This document shows, piece by piece, positions 38,135 through 51,170 of a DNA stretch of 64,000 nucleotides. Within the stretch, counting starts at the first letter, position 1, and each line of letters starts with the position of its first letter. The notes under the pieces were generated by a model. It did not search any database. It was not told the DNA's origin and saw only the letters and a program-made list of their open reading frames with translations. Source of the DNA: Latrodectus hesperus (Eukaryota; Arthropoda; Arachnida; Araneae; Theridiidae); the NCBI GenBank assembly GCA_037975125.1, contig JAJQOW010000024.1, positions 310,001-374,000 on the forward strand. The letters run 5' to 3'. The translations under genes were made by a program, and so were the position numbers.

Positions 38135-39694
38135 AACGACAATTGTAGTTTATATATTTAAATATGAAATTTAAATTAAAACTGAACCAAGTTCTTAAAT
38201 TAAATCGATACAACTATCAAAAAATCTCTGAGGAAATTTATGACCATTTTTAAAAAGCTAGTAACAAAACATTTTATTAAGAGATTGTATTAACAGATAA
38301 TTATATTAGAGAGAGAGAAATAATTATATTAAGAGATATAAGAGAGAAGCTATCAAGGGTTTTAAAAGCAAAGAGTAAATAATTTATTCTATTCTTTATG
38401 TTAATAGTTTAAAGTTCTGAAAGCACAATTTACCATGTGAAAATGGTGTCATCACATGTCACTCAGCATTGCAATTTTCAAATATTTCTTTTCAGAAGTT
38501 AGAAAAACATAATTCTATAAATTTCAAAAAAGATCCCTTTGCTATAATTTTCTAAAAATAGAAAGTGATCTTTCTTGTTTTCCTCTAAGCAAGATTAATA
38601 AAAATGCTGTGTGCCTATTAACATAATTTTCAATAATAATTATTTGATAAAAATGTCAAGGACAAGTATGTAAAATATCAAATAAATCCATTATCGAAAG
38701 TCTTATATGAAAAGTATTACTCTTTTGTTGTAAAAATAATTTTCGTAAACTTGTTTAGTTTTCTAAACATTTAACTTTTATTGAAATCATTTTAAAAATA
38801 TGAAATATCTAAATGTATTCCACTAACGCAGACTATAGAATAAAATAAAGAAAATAATTAACTTTCTTAAAACAATCGAAATCATAAAATTCCTACTATA
38901 TGATAGAAAATTCCAAAGATTAAATGTGGAACTAGAATTATAAAATTAGTATCATTTACATCATTCAAAATAAATTACCAAAGAGCAAGTATTATTTGGA
39001 TAAAAATTTGAAGCATGCATATTTCTATCAAATTGATTTTAAAAGATATTACATGCACTTTTAAAATTAAATTCAAGCACTTTTCTTAAAATTAACATTA
39101 CATATTTCAAAATGTGAGAATAAGAATGTGGTATGAAATGAGTTTCTTTATGAATATAGGCAATATATTCAGCAAAATGGTTCTCATGATAATACGTTTC
39201 ATATCAAACTCAAATAATCAAATATGATAAACGATTTATATTCAATTACATCATTAAAAACTTGAAATGAATGCACGCTATTTTTTTCAAATGCATTCTT
39301 TGCTTACAATTTATCATTTTTAGTCACTTAAAGTGCTATTAAATGGTTTTAATAAAGAGAGATCCATTTATCTGTATAAGTCATAAGACTAAAATGCAGA
39401 TAACTAAAAATCTAAGCAATAATTTAAATAAAAAATTTCGTTTTTTTAAAAACACAAAATATTTTTCTTTCTTTTTCTGAGTAGGGAAGCAAAAAATAGC
39501 TAAAAAGTTAAGAAAAAACAAGGAAACTGTAAAATCAGATCAGAATAAAATAAACGAATCATATTTCTCTTGAATCACTCAAAAAGAATGTGCTTTTCAA
39601 GTGCCAGTCTATAAAAAGATCAACGCATTCCAGCTTTACACGCATTCATTGTCATTCGTTGTTTTCAGGTGATAAAAGTAACAGAATGTTGATG

Positions 39695-39763
39695 TCGCGC
39701 AAGCTATTACAAAATCGCAAAAAAATGACAGAAACTGATTTAAGGGAAATATCAAGTATAAAA
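39695..39763 (+). promoter_or_regulatory. Putative promoter of G5
   Basis: TCGCGCAAGC (one change from TCACGCAAGC) at 39695-39704 lies 62 bp before TATAAAA at 39757-39763. An initiator-like AATCACATAATC follows, with its central A 31 bp after the TATA start. The ATG is 73 bp after the TATA start. Confidence 0.68.
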
Positions 39764-39829
39764 GCTTTGAATGCTGCATCCAGAATCACATAATCTCTAT
39801 CGCTCTCTTTCAAGCTTTCAACTTTAACA

Positions 39830-40753
39830 ATGGAAACATCAATAATTAAGCTTATCGCAGTTATTTTTTATTATCTGGGTTTTTCAGTGCCCAGTAGCAC
39901 AGCAATAGAAACAATTGGCTCAGCTGATAATTATGATGCACTGTCTTTCGATACTGTCCACAAAAATGGAAAAGGAAGCTATTATGATGTAAAAAATTAC
40001 GAATTACTTGACATGTATCAGCATAATGTTAAGGGGGAACAACAGCAAAATGGCTTTCCCAGCAAAGTATCAAGCAATTATCCACAATTCGGATATAGTC
40101 ATAAAGAATATTCCTTCTATCCAGCATCTATAAAAGGAGGATTTCAATTCCCTAGTGATTCAGCTCAAAGTGAGACTTCTTCTGCGAATACAGATGAAAT
40201 AAATGACTTAAAAGAGAATAAAGAAGATGGATTTCTTTCGAAACTTCTAATGGAGAAGCCTTCCGCAATTGCAGCAATAATTCCTTTATCCATTTTACTA
40301 GCAGCTGTTGTACCTGGTCTCATGAACTACGTAGCAAGTGACTTTAATCAGCAAATGCAACCGATTCAAACTATTGCAACCAACAAAAGAGAAATCCGAG
40401 GCATCAACGGAACTTTGGATGCAGTACTTGAGAAGATAGTGGAGTTTGCAAATTCTACCGAGAGTGAAGAGAACTTCAGAAAGTACGTTTGCAGAATTGC
40501 TGCAGGAGAAGTGCCATTCCCAGGTTCAGAATACATTGAAATGGCCACCTCCATCATTGCTCGGCTGGTGAAAGACGATCGGTTCAAAAATATTGATGAG
40601 AAGTACCTCTTGGCCTATCTAAAGGAGAACAATTGTGATAAAAAAATTCATTATGCTGAGACAACAACCAAAAATTTCTTCACTGAAAGTAATTTCAATA
40701 CGGATAATTTATTGAATCTAACAATTGTAAACGTCGTGCCTCATAATTTTTAA
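39830..40753 (+). CDS. Secreted family protein G5 (307 aa, unknown function)
   Basis: Single-exon member of the second subgroup, about 96% identical to G6. The signal peptide is about 1-25 (ends SSTA, mature IETIGS). It lacks the RxxR site of G1-G3. The middle holds NYPQFGY, a Tyr-rich block and KGGFQFPSD. EDGFLSKLLMEKP ends at 144 and is followed by the hydrophobic segment (about 145-168, IIPLSILLAAVVPGLMNYV). The first two cysteines of the C-terminal pattern are replaced (ESEENF), leaving Cys 221 and Cys 269 (NNCDK). There are N-glycosylation sequons NGT, NST and NLT. The C-terminal tail after NCDK is about 38 residues longer than in G3. A possible poly(A) signal is at 40925. The upstream open frame at 39590-39793 spans the promoter and is not a gene. 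Confidence 0.88.
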   Translation: METSIIKLIAVIFYYLGFSVPSSTAIETIGSADNYDALSFDTVHKNGKGSYYDVKNYELLDMYQHNVKGEQQQNGFPSKVSSNYPQFGYSHKEYSFYPASIKGGFQFPSDSAQSETSSANTDEINDLKENKEDGFLSKLLMEKPSAIAAIIPLSILLAAVVPGLMNYVASDFNQQMQPIQTIATNKREIRGINGTLDAVLEKIVEFANSTESEENFRKYVCRIAAGEVPFPGSEYIEMATSIIARLVKDDRFKNIDEKYLLAYLKENNCDKKIHYAETTTKNFFTESNFNTDNLLNLTIVNVVPHNF

Positions 40754-42772
40754 GGAGAATTTTTATACAATGGATTCGAATTTATGTTTTGCACTTAATA
40801 AGATTGTTCTGATATAACTCTTCTTAATTAAATATTTTATTAGAAGATATATTTCTAAATTGACAGGACAATACCGATATTTTGTTAGTCATTATAGCAT
40901 TTTGATTAATTTGTTTTGTCATTCAATAAAACATAAATTTATTAAATACTTTCTGGAATTTCTTTGTTATTCAAAGTAAAATTTAATCTTCTTACTTGCT
41001 TAATTTTGGTTTTAATATTCATGAAACGAAGAGGAAATGATTTATATTTTCATCCGAACTATGTATCAAAATTTTTCCATTTTATATATTATTATCAAAT
41101 GTGGGATTAACTATTTTTGTCAATTAATAAAATCTTATTTTCTGCTATTTTTGTGTGCTTTATTAAGGATCACTTTAACATTTAATTCAGCAATTAATAT
41201 TTTAAATTTTAAAATGATTCAAATTTTAAAATGATAATGCATTAATATTTTTAAATGATGAGCAAAAAATTTGAATTAATATTTCTGATAGTTCAATTTT
41301 TCTGATAGACAAATTCTCTGATAGTTTTAGTAAAGATATATTCACATATTTACTGAATCACTAAATCTGATTTTATATATCCATAAATCTATGTATAAGT
41401 GCATATGTGCATATGCTGTGTATTTAAAACATCCATGGTACTTTATTTTTATAAATAGTTCTATGGTAAAAATGTAATGATCAATGATAAATAAGTGATT
41501 CACCAACATATACTGATATCTTAATATTTAATTCTAAAATTTTCTATATTTCCTGTGATTTTTATATTTTAAAATTTAAGATAACTTTGTTACATAATGT
41601 AATTTAATTTGTGAAGGTTTTTGATCAGAGTGAATTATTTAATAGCTAAAAATATTACAAAAGTTTCTACTGATATTTTAAACTACTTTTGGTGGTGATA
41701 ATATTATTCAATTAATTGCAAGTTACTTCGACAAAAAAAATAATACGAATTCCTTATACAACTCTCATCTTAATTATATATAGAGATAGATAGATATATG
41801 TATGCATATATGATTATATTATCTCATTAGGTTCATTTTACGTGCTTAAAATATAAATTACTGTGCATTAAGTATGACTATCTTATTTAAATAAATTTTA
41901 ATTCCTTTTTATATTTCCATTCATGTACAAAATGATAATGATTATAAAACTTATCAAATATAAATTTAAGTAGTTCTAGATTAAAGTACACAATTCTAAA
42001 AAGTGATATATTTGTTTAAATTTTAAAAACTAAATACATTTAAGAAATTTAGCCACATAAGACAAATATTTACACAATTCAAATGTTTGCTTCCTATTAC
42101 TTTTATTATATTCCTTTATTTGCTCTTAATAAAGAATAATATAAGTTATATATCAGTAAACACAAGGAGTAAATATACATGAGATTAGGAAAAATCTTAT
42201 TCATATTTCAACTTTCAACCGCTGTTTATTACAATAATTTCAAATTAAATTTTACATGTATTTATATCAATATAAAAAGAAATATTGTTTTTACTTAGTA
42301 AAAATTTTAAAATAAAATAATCTTATACTAGAACTTCATTAAATTATCTTCTCATAATGTTTATACTGCTATTATATTTGATTCATTTATTTGCGAACAT
42401 TTATGTAAAAAGAAAAAGAAAACATGATCATCGAAGATTTGAAATAAATGCTCATTATTACAGTAAAAATTCTTGCTTTAGTTAACTATCTTAATACAAT
42501 AATACAATGAAATAGTTCTGACCAATGTTGCTTTACATCTTAAATAAATAAATTGAATTATTTTTATTATAAATAAATCATAATTTTATTAATAATAACT
42601 TAATTAAATAATTTAAATTGAGGAATTATATTTAGTATTTAATCATATATAAACTAAGAAACTTGATTAATTTTCCAAATCCATTGAATTCATGAAAATT
42701 ATGTGAAATTATTTTCATATGCGTGTGAGATTTATCAATTATTTAGCATCATACACATATTAGTAAAGACAT

Positions 42773-42940
42773 AATTTTAATGTTTACTTCCAACATTTTC
42801 TCTTTCACTAATTTACTTAGCAAAAATAAAATTAAATTTACTTCTAGTTGTCATTATTAATACAAGATGTAAATTTAATGTATCATTTGTTAAGTAAATT
42901 AGTAAAAAAAAAGAAAATGTTGGAAATAAACATTAAAATT
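42773..42940. repeat. Inverted repeat with arms of about 47 bp (MITE-like)
   Basis: The left arm 42773-42819 and right arm 42891-42940 are reverse complements with few mismatches and a 3-nt indel. An inner pair (TTAAATTTAC and its complement) extends the stem. It sits inside the 1.4-kb stretch absent from copy A. Confidence 0.75.
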
Positions 42941-45900
42941 CTAAATATTTAGGCTAATGCCTAAATATTTAGATGAAAAACAGATACAGTGTATTAGATA
43001 CAATATTAATAATAGGTAGATACTATAATAAATACTATAATAATATAATACTCAGTACGGCCTCTCTAACGATTTTCATTACGACATATATTTTTATGCT
43101 TACTAGATAAATTCAAAAACACGTCCTATAAAATTTTAATCAAACTATCAAAATTAATAAATTTTAACTAAAATTTATTTTTAAAATGAAATAGTTCTAT
43201 AAATTAATAAGAAATTCAAAGTAAACGAAACTTAATTTTGCCCTATCGTAATTGATTATAAAATACAATTTCTACTTTTATTTAGTATTAAAAGCTTTAA
43301 TGTTTTTCATTATAGAAAACAATGAAATAGAAATGCTTAAATATTAAAAAACTTATAAAAATTTCTATGCATAAATTTCTAAGACTATTATATATGTAGA
43401 ATAAATTGTTTTATTACTGTACACAATGAAATAATTCACGTATACAATATTAATTGTGATTTAGATAATTGTCGTTGAATTTGCCATCATTAATTATTTG
43501 TTGTCATAACATTATCCCGCAAGTCTGATAAGTAACCATGCGGATAAGCTAATTACTGTTTGATTGCGAGAACCAAACTAGTATAATTATCTACTAATAT
43601 CTTGAAAAATTATATTTGTATCCCAAAAAAGCAAATATTTGAATTATGAAACAAGATTGTGAAGATAAATAGAAATAAAAAAAATCTTCGAAATTACTCT
43701 AAGTAGAAATAAAAAAATCCCTCTGAATTGCTCAAAGAAGAAATATTGTCATTTTGGAAAAAGATATGAAAAAGAATCTTAATAGAAAAGCAGAATGCAA
43801 CGCATAATGTTATATTTCCAAAAGATATACTTAAAAGAAGATAGATCTTCGTCAACAAGAAGATTTTAGATACTATTAAAATTAACTTGCACTAACGTAT
43901 TTGGCTGATTATACTAATAGCGTATGTAAAATTTTACTGTATGAAAAACTTTTGAAAGAGAAGTAAAAGAACTCACCAAACAGAAAAGAAAAATCATTGC
44001 ATTTTGTCTTCTGTAAGTAATGAACAGAGAAATCTTTCTTTAATTTATTCGTTAAAATTTTATGTCTGAATAAGTAAGTTTCTGAATAAAATTTAAAAAA
44101 ACTATGCGATGATTTTTTGGCTTATAAATTCTCTCAATAAAAACATTAATACTCAGAAAAATATTATCAAATAATAAAATATCTTATTGAGAAACTAATT
44201 TAAAGAATGTAGAATTCTGGTAGGAATTTTTAATCTATTTCATGAAAGAAATGTAAAAAAAAGAGTTTCGAATGGTGACTTTCGATTTTATCATACATTG
44301 CTAAGAATTTTTATATCTTTTTTATAGTTAACCATTCTTTTTTATTAAGTCATTCTGATATAATAATTTATTAAATCTGTATAATTATTTATTTTGATGA
44401 ATAATTACATTTTAAAAGTGTGATATTAAAGTCTTAAATAGCATCTTTAATTTCATTTAACCTATCGAATCTGTTTTATGGTAAAGTGTTTTTCAAAAAT
44501 ACTTTTCAATAATGCTTTAAATAGCTGGAAATTAATGATTAATTTAAGAATTTAGATAAACATAAAAAACATGTAAAAAAGTAATAAAAAATAAGAAACG
44601 TTATAAAAAAGGTAAAGTGTTATAAAGACATATATGTAACTTAGAAGAGAATAACTTTTTTTCTTATTTGTTCATTTGATTCCAAAACTATATGTTTTAA
44701 AGTATTTTTTCCTTAAAATAAAGCTAAATTTAATTATATTAATAGTAAATTTGGAGAAACCATTCTCCAAGATTGAAAATGATGGAATGTAAGAACATGT
44801 TATTATTAAGTCTAAATATTATAACGAAAACTAATTTAAAGTCATTCTTACAGATCACATAGTTAAAAAATATGACAAAGCAACTCGTGTGTTTGAGTTC
44901 GAAAAATTATGGCTACAATAAGAAAAGACTAAAGAAAAACATGAAATATGAAAAACTGAATCACAAATGCTTAATTTGAACTTATTATTTAGAATCATTC
45001 CCGTTTTGAATCTAATTCGAATATCTAATGCAAAAAATAAATTGTGAATGTAGATGATCAATGTTTAGAAAACAATCGCAATGAATATTTGAAATGAAGT
45101 TCATTAGCAGTTCCATTTTAGGACTTTTATCATGCAATACAATTCAATGTATATTAGCCGAATGATAATATTGACAATTAATATCATATTTAAAAAATCT
45201 TATTCAGACAATTCAAATTATATCCGGAGCAATTTCGTCAAAAAATTTATATTTAGTGAAAACACTTGTAATAATTTTGGGTTTATATACTGAACTTATT
45301 TTATCAGGGGATTAAATGAATTTAAATAGCAATACTTTGATAAACTTCAAGATTTAACTTAAAAAATATCAAAAGGTAATTGTTACAGATGTAATAAAGC
45401 GAAATGTTTTCTCACCATTATTCGTAGCTATTACATGTGTGAATGGGGAAAATTAATGAATCCGAGAAAACTAATTAAAAAATCAGATTCACATGAACCG
45501 GAATAAAATGTTACACAGCAAACAATAGCATAAAATTTATTAATAAAATATTTTATTTTGAAAATTTAATAAGTAAATATAATTATTTAAATAAGGGTAA
45601 AATTGTGATAAAAAAAGGAAGAAAAATTGTGTTGTTCTATAGAAATCTGCATTTTTATTTGAAAGAAAAACAAAATATATGTCTGAAATTTAATAGCAAG
45701 GGTTAAAAACTCTATTAAATGTTTTAATTTTAACGACTATGGCCACATTTCTAAAGATTGTTTAAAAGATAACGTGGGTTTTTGTGTAAGTTTTCAACTT
45801 AGAGTGATGAACTATTTGTAAAAATATGTGTGCAATTATTTGAAATGAAAATCTAAAAGCAATGAATAGTCATGCAGGAAACTTATATTCAAAGTTTTAG

Positions 45901-46084
45901 TTTCAAACGCTATAAACTAACCATTAATCAGAATGATGCAGATTTGAATAAAATATTATGTAATACGGTGAAAAGCATATGGCATGAGAAAAAGTATATT
46001 TTAAGCTATAGATGGTCATATAATATAAGCGTCAATATGTAAATAAACATTGTGTTCATGGGTACGAATCATGGCAGTTAATAA

Positions 46085-47383
46085 AAACCAGTCAAGTGTA
46101 TTGATTTTTTTATATGTAAGTTTATTTTGCATCTTAGAAGTTCACTGTGACTATCTCAAACAGGGATTGCACACTGCTTTTAAATCTTATTCACAAGAAC
46201 GTTGATTGTACTCCATAAACTCTACAAACGTTCCAAACTATAGAGAATCGCTAAATATTAGTAATAAAAAATCTGTTCAAAATACATACGTTGATTGTAC
46301 TCCATAAACTCTACAAACGTTCCAAACTATAGAGAATTGCTGAATATTAGTAATAAAAAATCTGTTCAAAATACAACTAGTACTACTTTATTCTCAAAAG
46401 GTCAAAGTGTGTTACGGATTCACAGCATCATTAATCATAGAACCATAATTTTTTGATCAAACATATTCTTTCTCTCCTGTTACATGAACCATTACTTATA
46501 AGCACTATGGATGTTTTTTTGCACAATCACGTCATTCCAGATGATACAGCTTAAATAGGCAAATGATATCATTTTGTATGAATTGACGTTCTTCGGAACA
46601 TTGCAAATCAAGTGAAGTGTTGATGAAGAGACATTTCAGAGAAATACTAGAATTATTAGTCTTTATTTCCCCTCTGCTATGTGGTGCACCTTGGGCTATG
46701 TGACTTCTCATACAAATCGAACCTGTTCGTCCCTTTCCCGTGTAATTTCTTGCTGCGGTAAAATCTAAAAAATGCTGTGTTAGTGCTCCCATTGTAAACA
46801 TAGCTGAATTGACGACGCAACATATTACACAACACCTTCTGAATGTGACTCTTGAGGTATTTCAGTCAGTGATGGAAAATGCCGTTTCTCGATTTCAACT
46901 TGTTGCAAGAAACGAGGGATAGCATACTGAACATGTTTTGCTGAATCACACAAAATTTAAAAACCAATTCTATTCATGCTTTTATGTAATCCTTTAACTT
47001 TCAAATAATAAAAAACCTGTTTCTTAATATTTATGCTTTTTATGTAGTAGAAAAATTAAGAATCGATTTTTCCCATCCGATGTAGTACGAACTTGGCGTG
47101 GTTTATGTACTGATGTAACTAAGAGTATAGGCAGGCACTATGAAGAACATAGTTGATTTAACATGTCACTTGCTCCTAAGCAGTTGCTTTAAGATTTATT
47201 TATTATTTACAGTCGTAACAATTTAAATTATGATGCCTACTGTGCAATCTTTTGCTGAAATTTTGAATTATTTTTCTTATGATCCTACTCAAATAATATT
47301 CCATTCAATTTTCAATTTATTCTGTTCAGTGGGATATATATATACTGTTTTGAAACTTTAGCTTTGATTATAAGCACCCTGTA
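46085..47383 (+). mobile_element. Fossil mariner-type transposon, copy B
   Basis: Homologous to the fossil at 36440-38134 and part of the same segmental duplication. About 0.47 kb of the 5' half (helix-turn-helix to the first DDE block) is deleted: homology jumps from TTCCAAAC to AGAATCGCTAAATATTAG. The 3' half (about 46395-46990) and the CACCCTGTA edge at 47375-47383 persist. It is inactive. Confidence 0.65.
46199..46376. repeat. 89-bp tandem duplication (two copies)
   Basis: The unit starting ACGTTGATTGTACTCC at 46199 recurs at 46288 with only a few substitutions. It covers the deletion junction in the fossil transposon, so it arose after that deletion. Confidence 0.9.
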
Positions 47384-48674
47384 CATGATTATAGCAGTTT
47401 ACTCATTCAAATATCAAATATCTAATTTTAAATTGAACTCAAACTTAAAAATCCCAAAGTTACGTGTCATTAAAAAGATATTTCTTATACTTTTTCATAA
47501 TGAAAAATTAATTATCTTATTCTTCTCTAACAAAAAGGAATAAAAATGCTGAATGCCTATTAACATAATATATAAAATAATTACTTCAGACAAATGTCAA
47601 GACAAGAATGTATAATATAACATGAATCCATTCTTATGTGTCTTATATGAAGAGTCTTATGTGTAAAAATATTAATCTTACGATTAAAAAAAGTAATTTT
47701 ATAAAAATTGTTTAATTTTCAAACATTTAACATTTATTGAAAACATTATTAACAATATGCAATATCTTCACACAAACTATAAATTTGAATCTACAAAATT
47801 GCAAAACAATGAGAAACACAATGTAATTATATTCCTTAAAACAATCGAAATCATAAAATTCTGAACATATAACAAATTTTCAAAGATTTAATAGGAAAAC
47901 TAGAAATATAATAATAATATCATTTTCATCATATGAAAGAAAATTCCATAGTGCAAGTCTTATTTTGATAAAATTTTGAAACTTGTATAAATCTTTTATT
48001 TTTTAATATTTATTTTTTACAAGTAGATTTTTAAAAAATAAATATTACAGGATTTTCAAAATTAAATTCAAGTACTTTTCTTAAAATCACTAATATATTT
48101 TTCAAAGTGTCAGAGTAAGAATGTGGTATGAAGTAAATTACTTTATGAATATATAAACTATTAAACAAAATGGTTCTTTTGGAAATACTTTCGAATCAGA
48201 GTTAAATTATCTCATGTAAATAACAATTTATATTTAATTACATTATGGAAAGAATTGAAATGAATACACACAATATTTTACTCAAATGCATTTATAATTT
48301 AAAAATTATTATTTTTAGTCAGGTAAAGGGTTATTAAATGGTTTAATAAAGATCCATTTTACTATGTAATGCAATCACACTAAAATGTAGTTGTCTAAAA
48401 ATGTAAGCAATTATTTTACAAAGAAATCCCTTATTTAAAAAAAAACAAAATATTTTTAGCTTTTAAAAGTAAAAATAATCAAAAAGTTAAGAAAAAAACA
48501 AGGAAGCAGTAAAATCAGATTTGAATAAAATAAACGCATCATATTTCTCTTGAATTACTCGCAAAAAATGTGCTTTTCAAATGCCACTCTATAAAACTAT
48601 CAATTTATTCCTACTTTACACGCACTCATTGTCATTCGTTGTTTTCAGTAGATAAAAGTAACAGAGCGTTTATT

Positions 48675-48782
48675 TCACGCAAAATATTAAAAAATCACAC
48701 AGAAGAGAAAGAAATTGATTTAAGAGAAATAGCAAGTATAAAAGCTTTGAATTCTGATTTAAGAGAAATAGCAAGTATAAAA
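48675..48782 (+). promoter_or_regulatory. Putative promoter of G6 with duplicated TATA box
   Basis: TCACGCA at 48675-48681 lies 62 bp before a first TATAAAA (48737-48743). A 39-bp tandem duplication adds a second TATAAAA (48776-48782). The second has the family spacing to the initiator-like TCACATAATC (31 bp) and to the ATG (82 bp). Confidence 0.7.
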
Positions 48783-48857
48783 GCTTTGAATTCTGCATCC
48801 GGAATCACATAATCTCCATCTCTCTCTCTTTCAAGTATTCAGTTTTCAATTTAAATA

Positions 48858-49781
48858 ATGGAAACTTCAATAATTAAGCTTATCGCTGTTATTTTATACT
48901 ATCTGAATTTTTCAGTGCTCAGTAGCACAGCAATAGAAACAATTGGATCAGCTGATAATTATGATGCACTGTCTTTCGATACTGTCCACAAAAATGGAAA
49001 AGGAAGCTATTATGATGTAAAAAATTACGAATTATTTGACATGTATCAGCATAATGTTAAGGAAGAACAACAGCAAAATGGCTTTCCCAGCAAAGTATCA
49101 ATCAATTATCCACAATTCGGATATGGTCATAAAGAATATTCCTTCTATCCAGCATCTATAAAAGAAGGATTTCAATTCCCTAGTGATTCAGCTCAAAGTG
49201 GGACTTCTTCTGCAAATACAGATGAAATAAATGACTTAAAAGAGAATAAAGAAGATGGATTTCTTTCGAAACTTCTAATGGAGAAGCCTTCCGCAATTGC
49301 AGCAATAATTCCTTTATCCATTTTACTAGCAGCTGTTGTACCTGGTCTCATGAACTACGTAGCAAGTGACCTTAATCAGCAAATGCAACCGATTCAAACT
49401 ATTGCAACCAACAAAAGAGAAATCCGAGGCATCAACGGAACTTTGGATGCAGTACTTGAGAAGATTGTGGAGTTTGCAAATTCTACCGAGAGTGAAGAGA
49501 ACTTCAGAAAGTACGTTTGCAGAATTGCTGCAGGAGAAGTGCCATTCCCAGGTTCAGAATACATTGAAATGGCCACCTCCATCATTGCTCGGCTGGTGAA
49601 AGACGATCGGTTCAAAAATATTGATGAGAAGTACCTCTTGGCCTATCTAAAGGAGAACAATTGTGATAAAAAAATTCATTATGCTGAGACAACAACCAAA
49701 AATTTCTTCACTGAAAGTAATTTCAATACGGCTAATTTATTGAATCTAACAATTGACAACGTCGTGCCTCATAATTTTTAA
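48858..49781 (+). CDS. Secreted family protein G6 (307 aa, unknown function)
   Basis: Near-identical paralogue of G5: I count about 12 differing residues in 307, mostly in the first 120. Features match G5: signal peptide about 1-25, no RxxR site, NYPQFGYGHKEYSFY block, EKP and hydrophobic segment about 145-168, ESEENF in place of the first two cysteines, Cys 221 and Cys 269, and NGT, NST and NLT sequons. KEGFQFPSD replaces KGGFQFPSD. From about residue 170 to the poly(A) signal at 49953 the DNA is almost identical to G5, including synonymous and 3' UTR positions, unlike the flanks. A functional copy by all visible criteria; its function is unknown. Confidence 0.88.
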   Translation: METSIIKLIAVILYYLNFSVLSSTAIETIGSADNYDALSFDTVHKNGKGSYYDVKNYELFDMYQHNVKEEQQQNGFPSKVSINYPQFGYGHKEYSFYPASIKEGFQFPSDSAQSGTSSANTDEINDLKENKEDGFLSKLLMEKPSAIAAIIPLSILLAAVVPGLMNYVASDLNQQMQPIQTIATNKREIRGINGTLDAVLEKIVEFANSTESEENFRKYVCRIAAGEVPFPGSEYIEMATSIIARLVKDDRFKNIDEKYLLAYLKENNCDKKIHYAETTTKNFFTESNFNTANLLNLTIDNVVPHNF

Positions 49782-50346
49782 GGAGAATTTTTATACAATG
49801 GATTCGAATTTATGTTTCACACTTAATAAGATTGTTCTGATATAACTCTTCTTAATTAAGCATTTTATTAGAAAATATATTTCTAAATTGACAGGAAAAT
49901 ACCGAAATTTTGTTAGTCATTATAGCATTTTGATTAATTTGTTTTGTCATTCAATAAAGCATAAATTTATTTTATATTATCTTGAATTTTGATTTTATAC
50001 AAGTTATAAATTAAGTTTATTACTTGTTGAATTTCTTATTCAATAATTCTGAAATGAAGTGGAAACCATTAATATTGGAGAGCTAAATTTGAATTAAAAT
50101 TCTTCAGTTTGATAAATTATTATCAGGTGCGAGATGAGCTTTTTCTTTACAGTTAATAATATCTTATTTTCTGCAGTTTTTATATGTATTAATTCTCATT
50201 TAACATTTAATTTAGCAATATTTTCAAATGGTTACTATATAATTTATATTAATTTTCAAGAGATTCATTTGTAGTTAATAGAGATATATATTTACATACT
50301 TACTGATTACTATATACGATATGATATATAAGTTTTTTTTACTTAA

Positions 50347-50669
<323 letters not shown>

Positions 50670-50857
50670 TTTAACACATCCATAGTACTTCATATTTACA
50701 AACAGTTCAATGATAAATATTTAAATCCCCAACACATATTTATATCTTAATATTTGATAATATTTTTATAAATTAAAATCTGTTATTTCATGTGATTTTT
50801 TTTCATAATTTAATACGAAGATGTTACGTTCGGTATTTTAAACAAATTTAATAAGCA

Positions 50858-50960
50858 ACACACACACACACAATAATACAAAGGTTTCTACAGATATTTT
50901 AAATGAAAAGGCTGGTGATAATAATAATATCCGATTACGTGCATAGAGAGAGAGAGAGAA
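50858..50960. repeat. Short (CA)n and (GA)n tracts
   Basis: CACACACACACACA near 50859-50873 and GAGAGAGAGAGAGA near 50946-50960. Confidence 0.85.
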
Positions 50961-51094
50961 ATAAAACAACACACACAAACTGCATGAACTTAATCTTTAG
51001 TTACTTTTGATTAATTATGAAAAACTCCATATCCTAAACTATCTCAGAAATATATTAATGTATGCTTTAATTATTAAGAAAAAATATGTTGTAA

Positions 51095-51099
<5 letters not shown>

Positions 51100-51169
<70 letters not shown>
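51100..51169. repeat. (AT)n microsatellite
   Basis: About 70 bp of AT dinucleotide. Confidence 0.95.

Positions 51170-51170
<1 letters not shown>

Noticed and set aside
39590..39793. Open frame just upstream of G5 (and 48570-48812 upstream of G6)
   Set aside because: It spans the conserved promoter box and TATA. Similarity between the two copies is explained by segmental duplication, and it would end before the transcription start.
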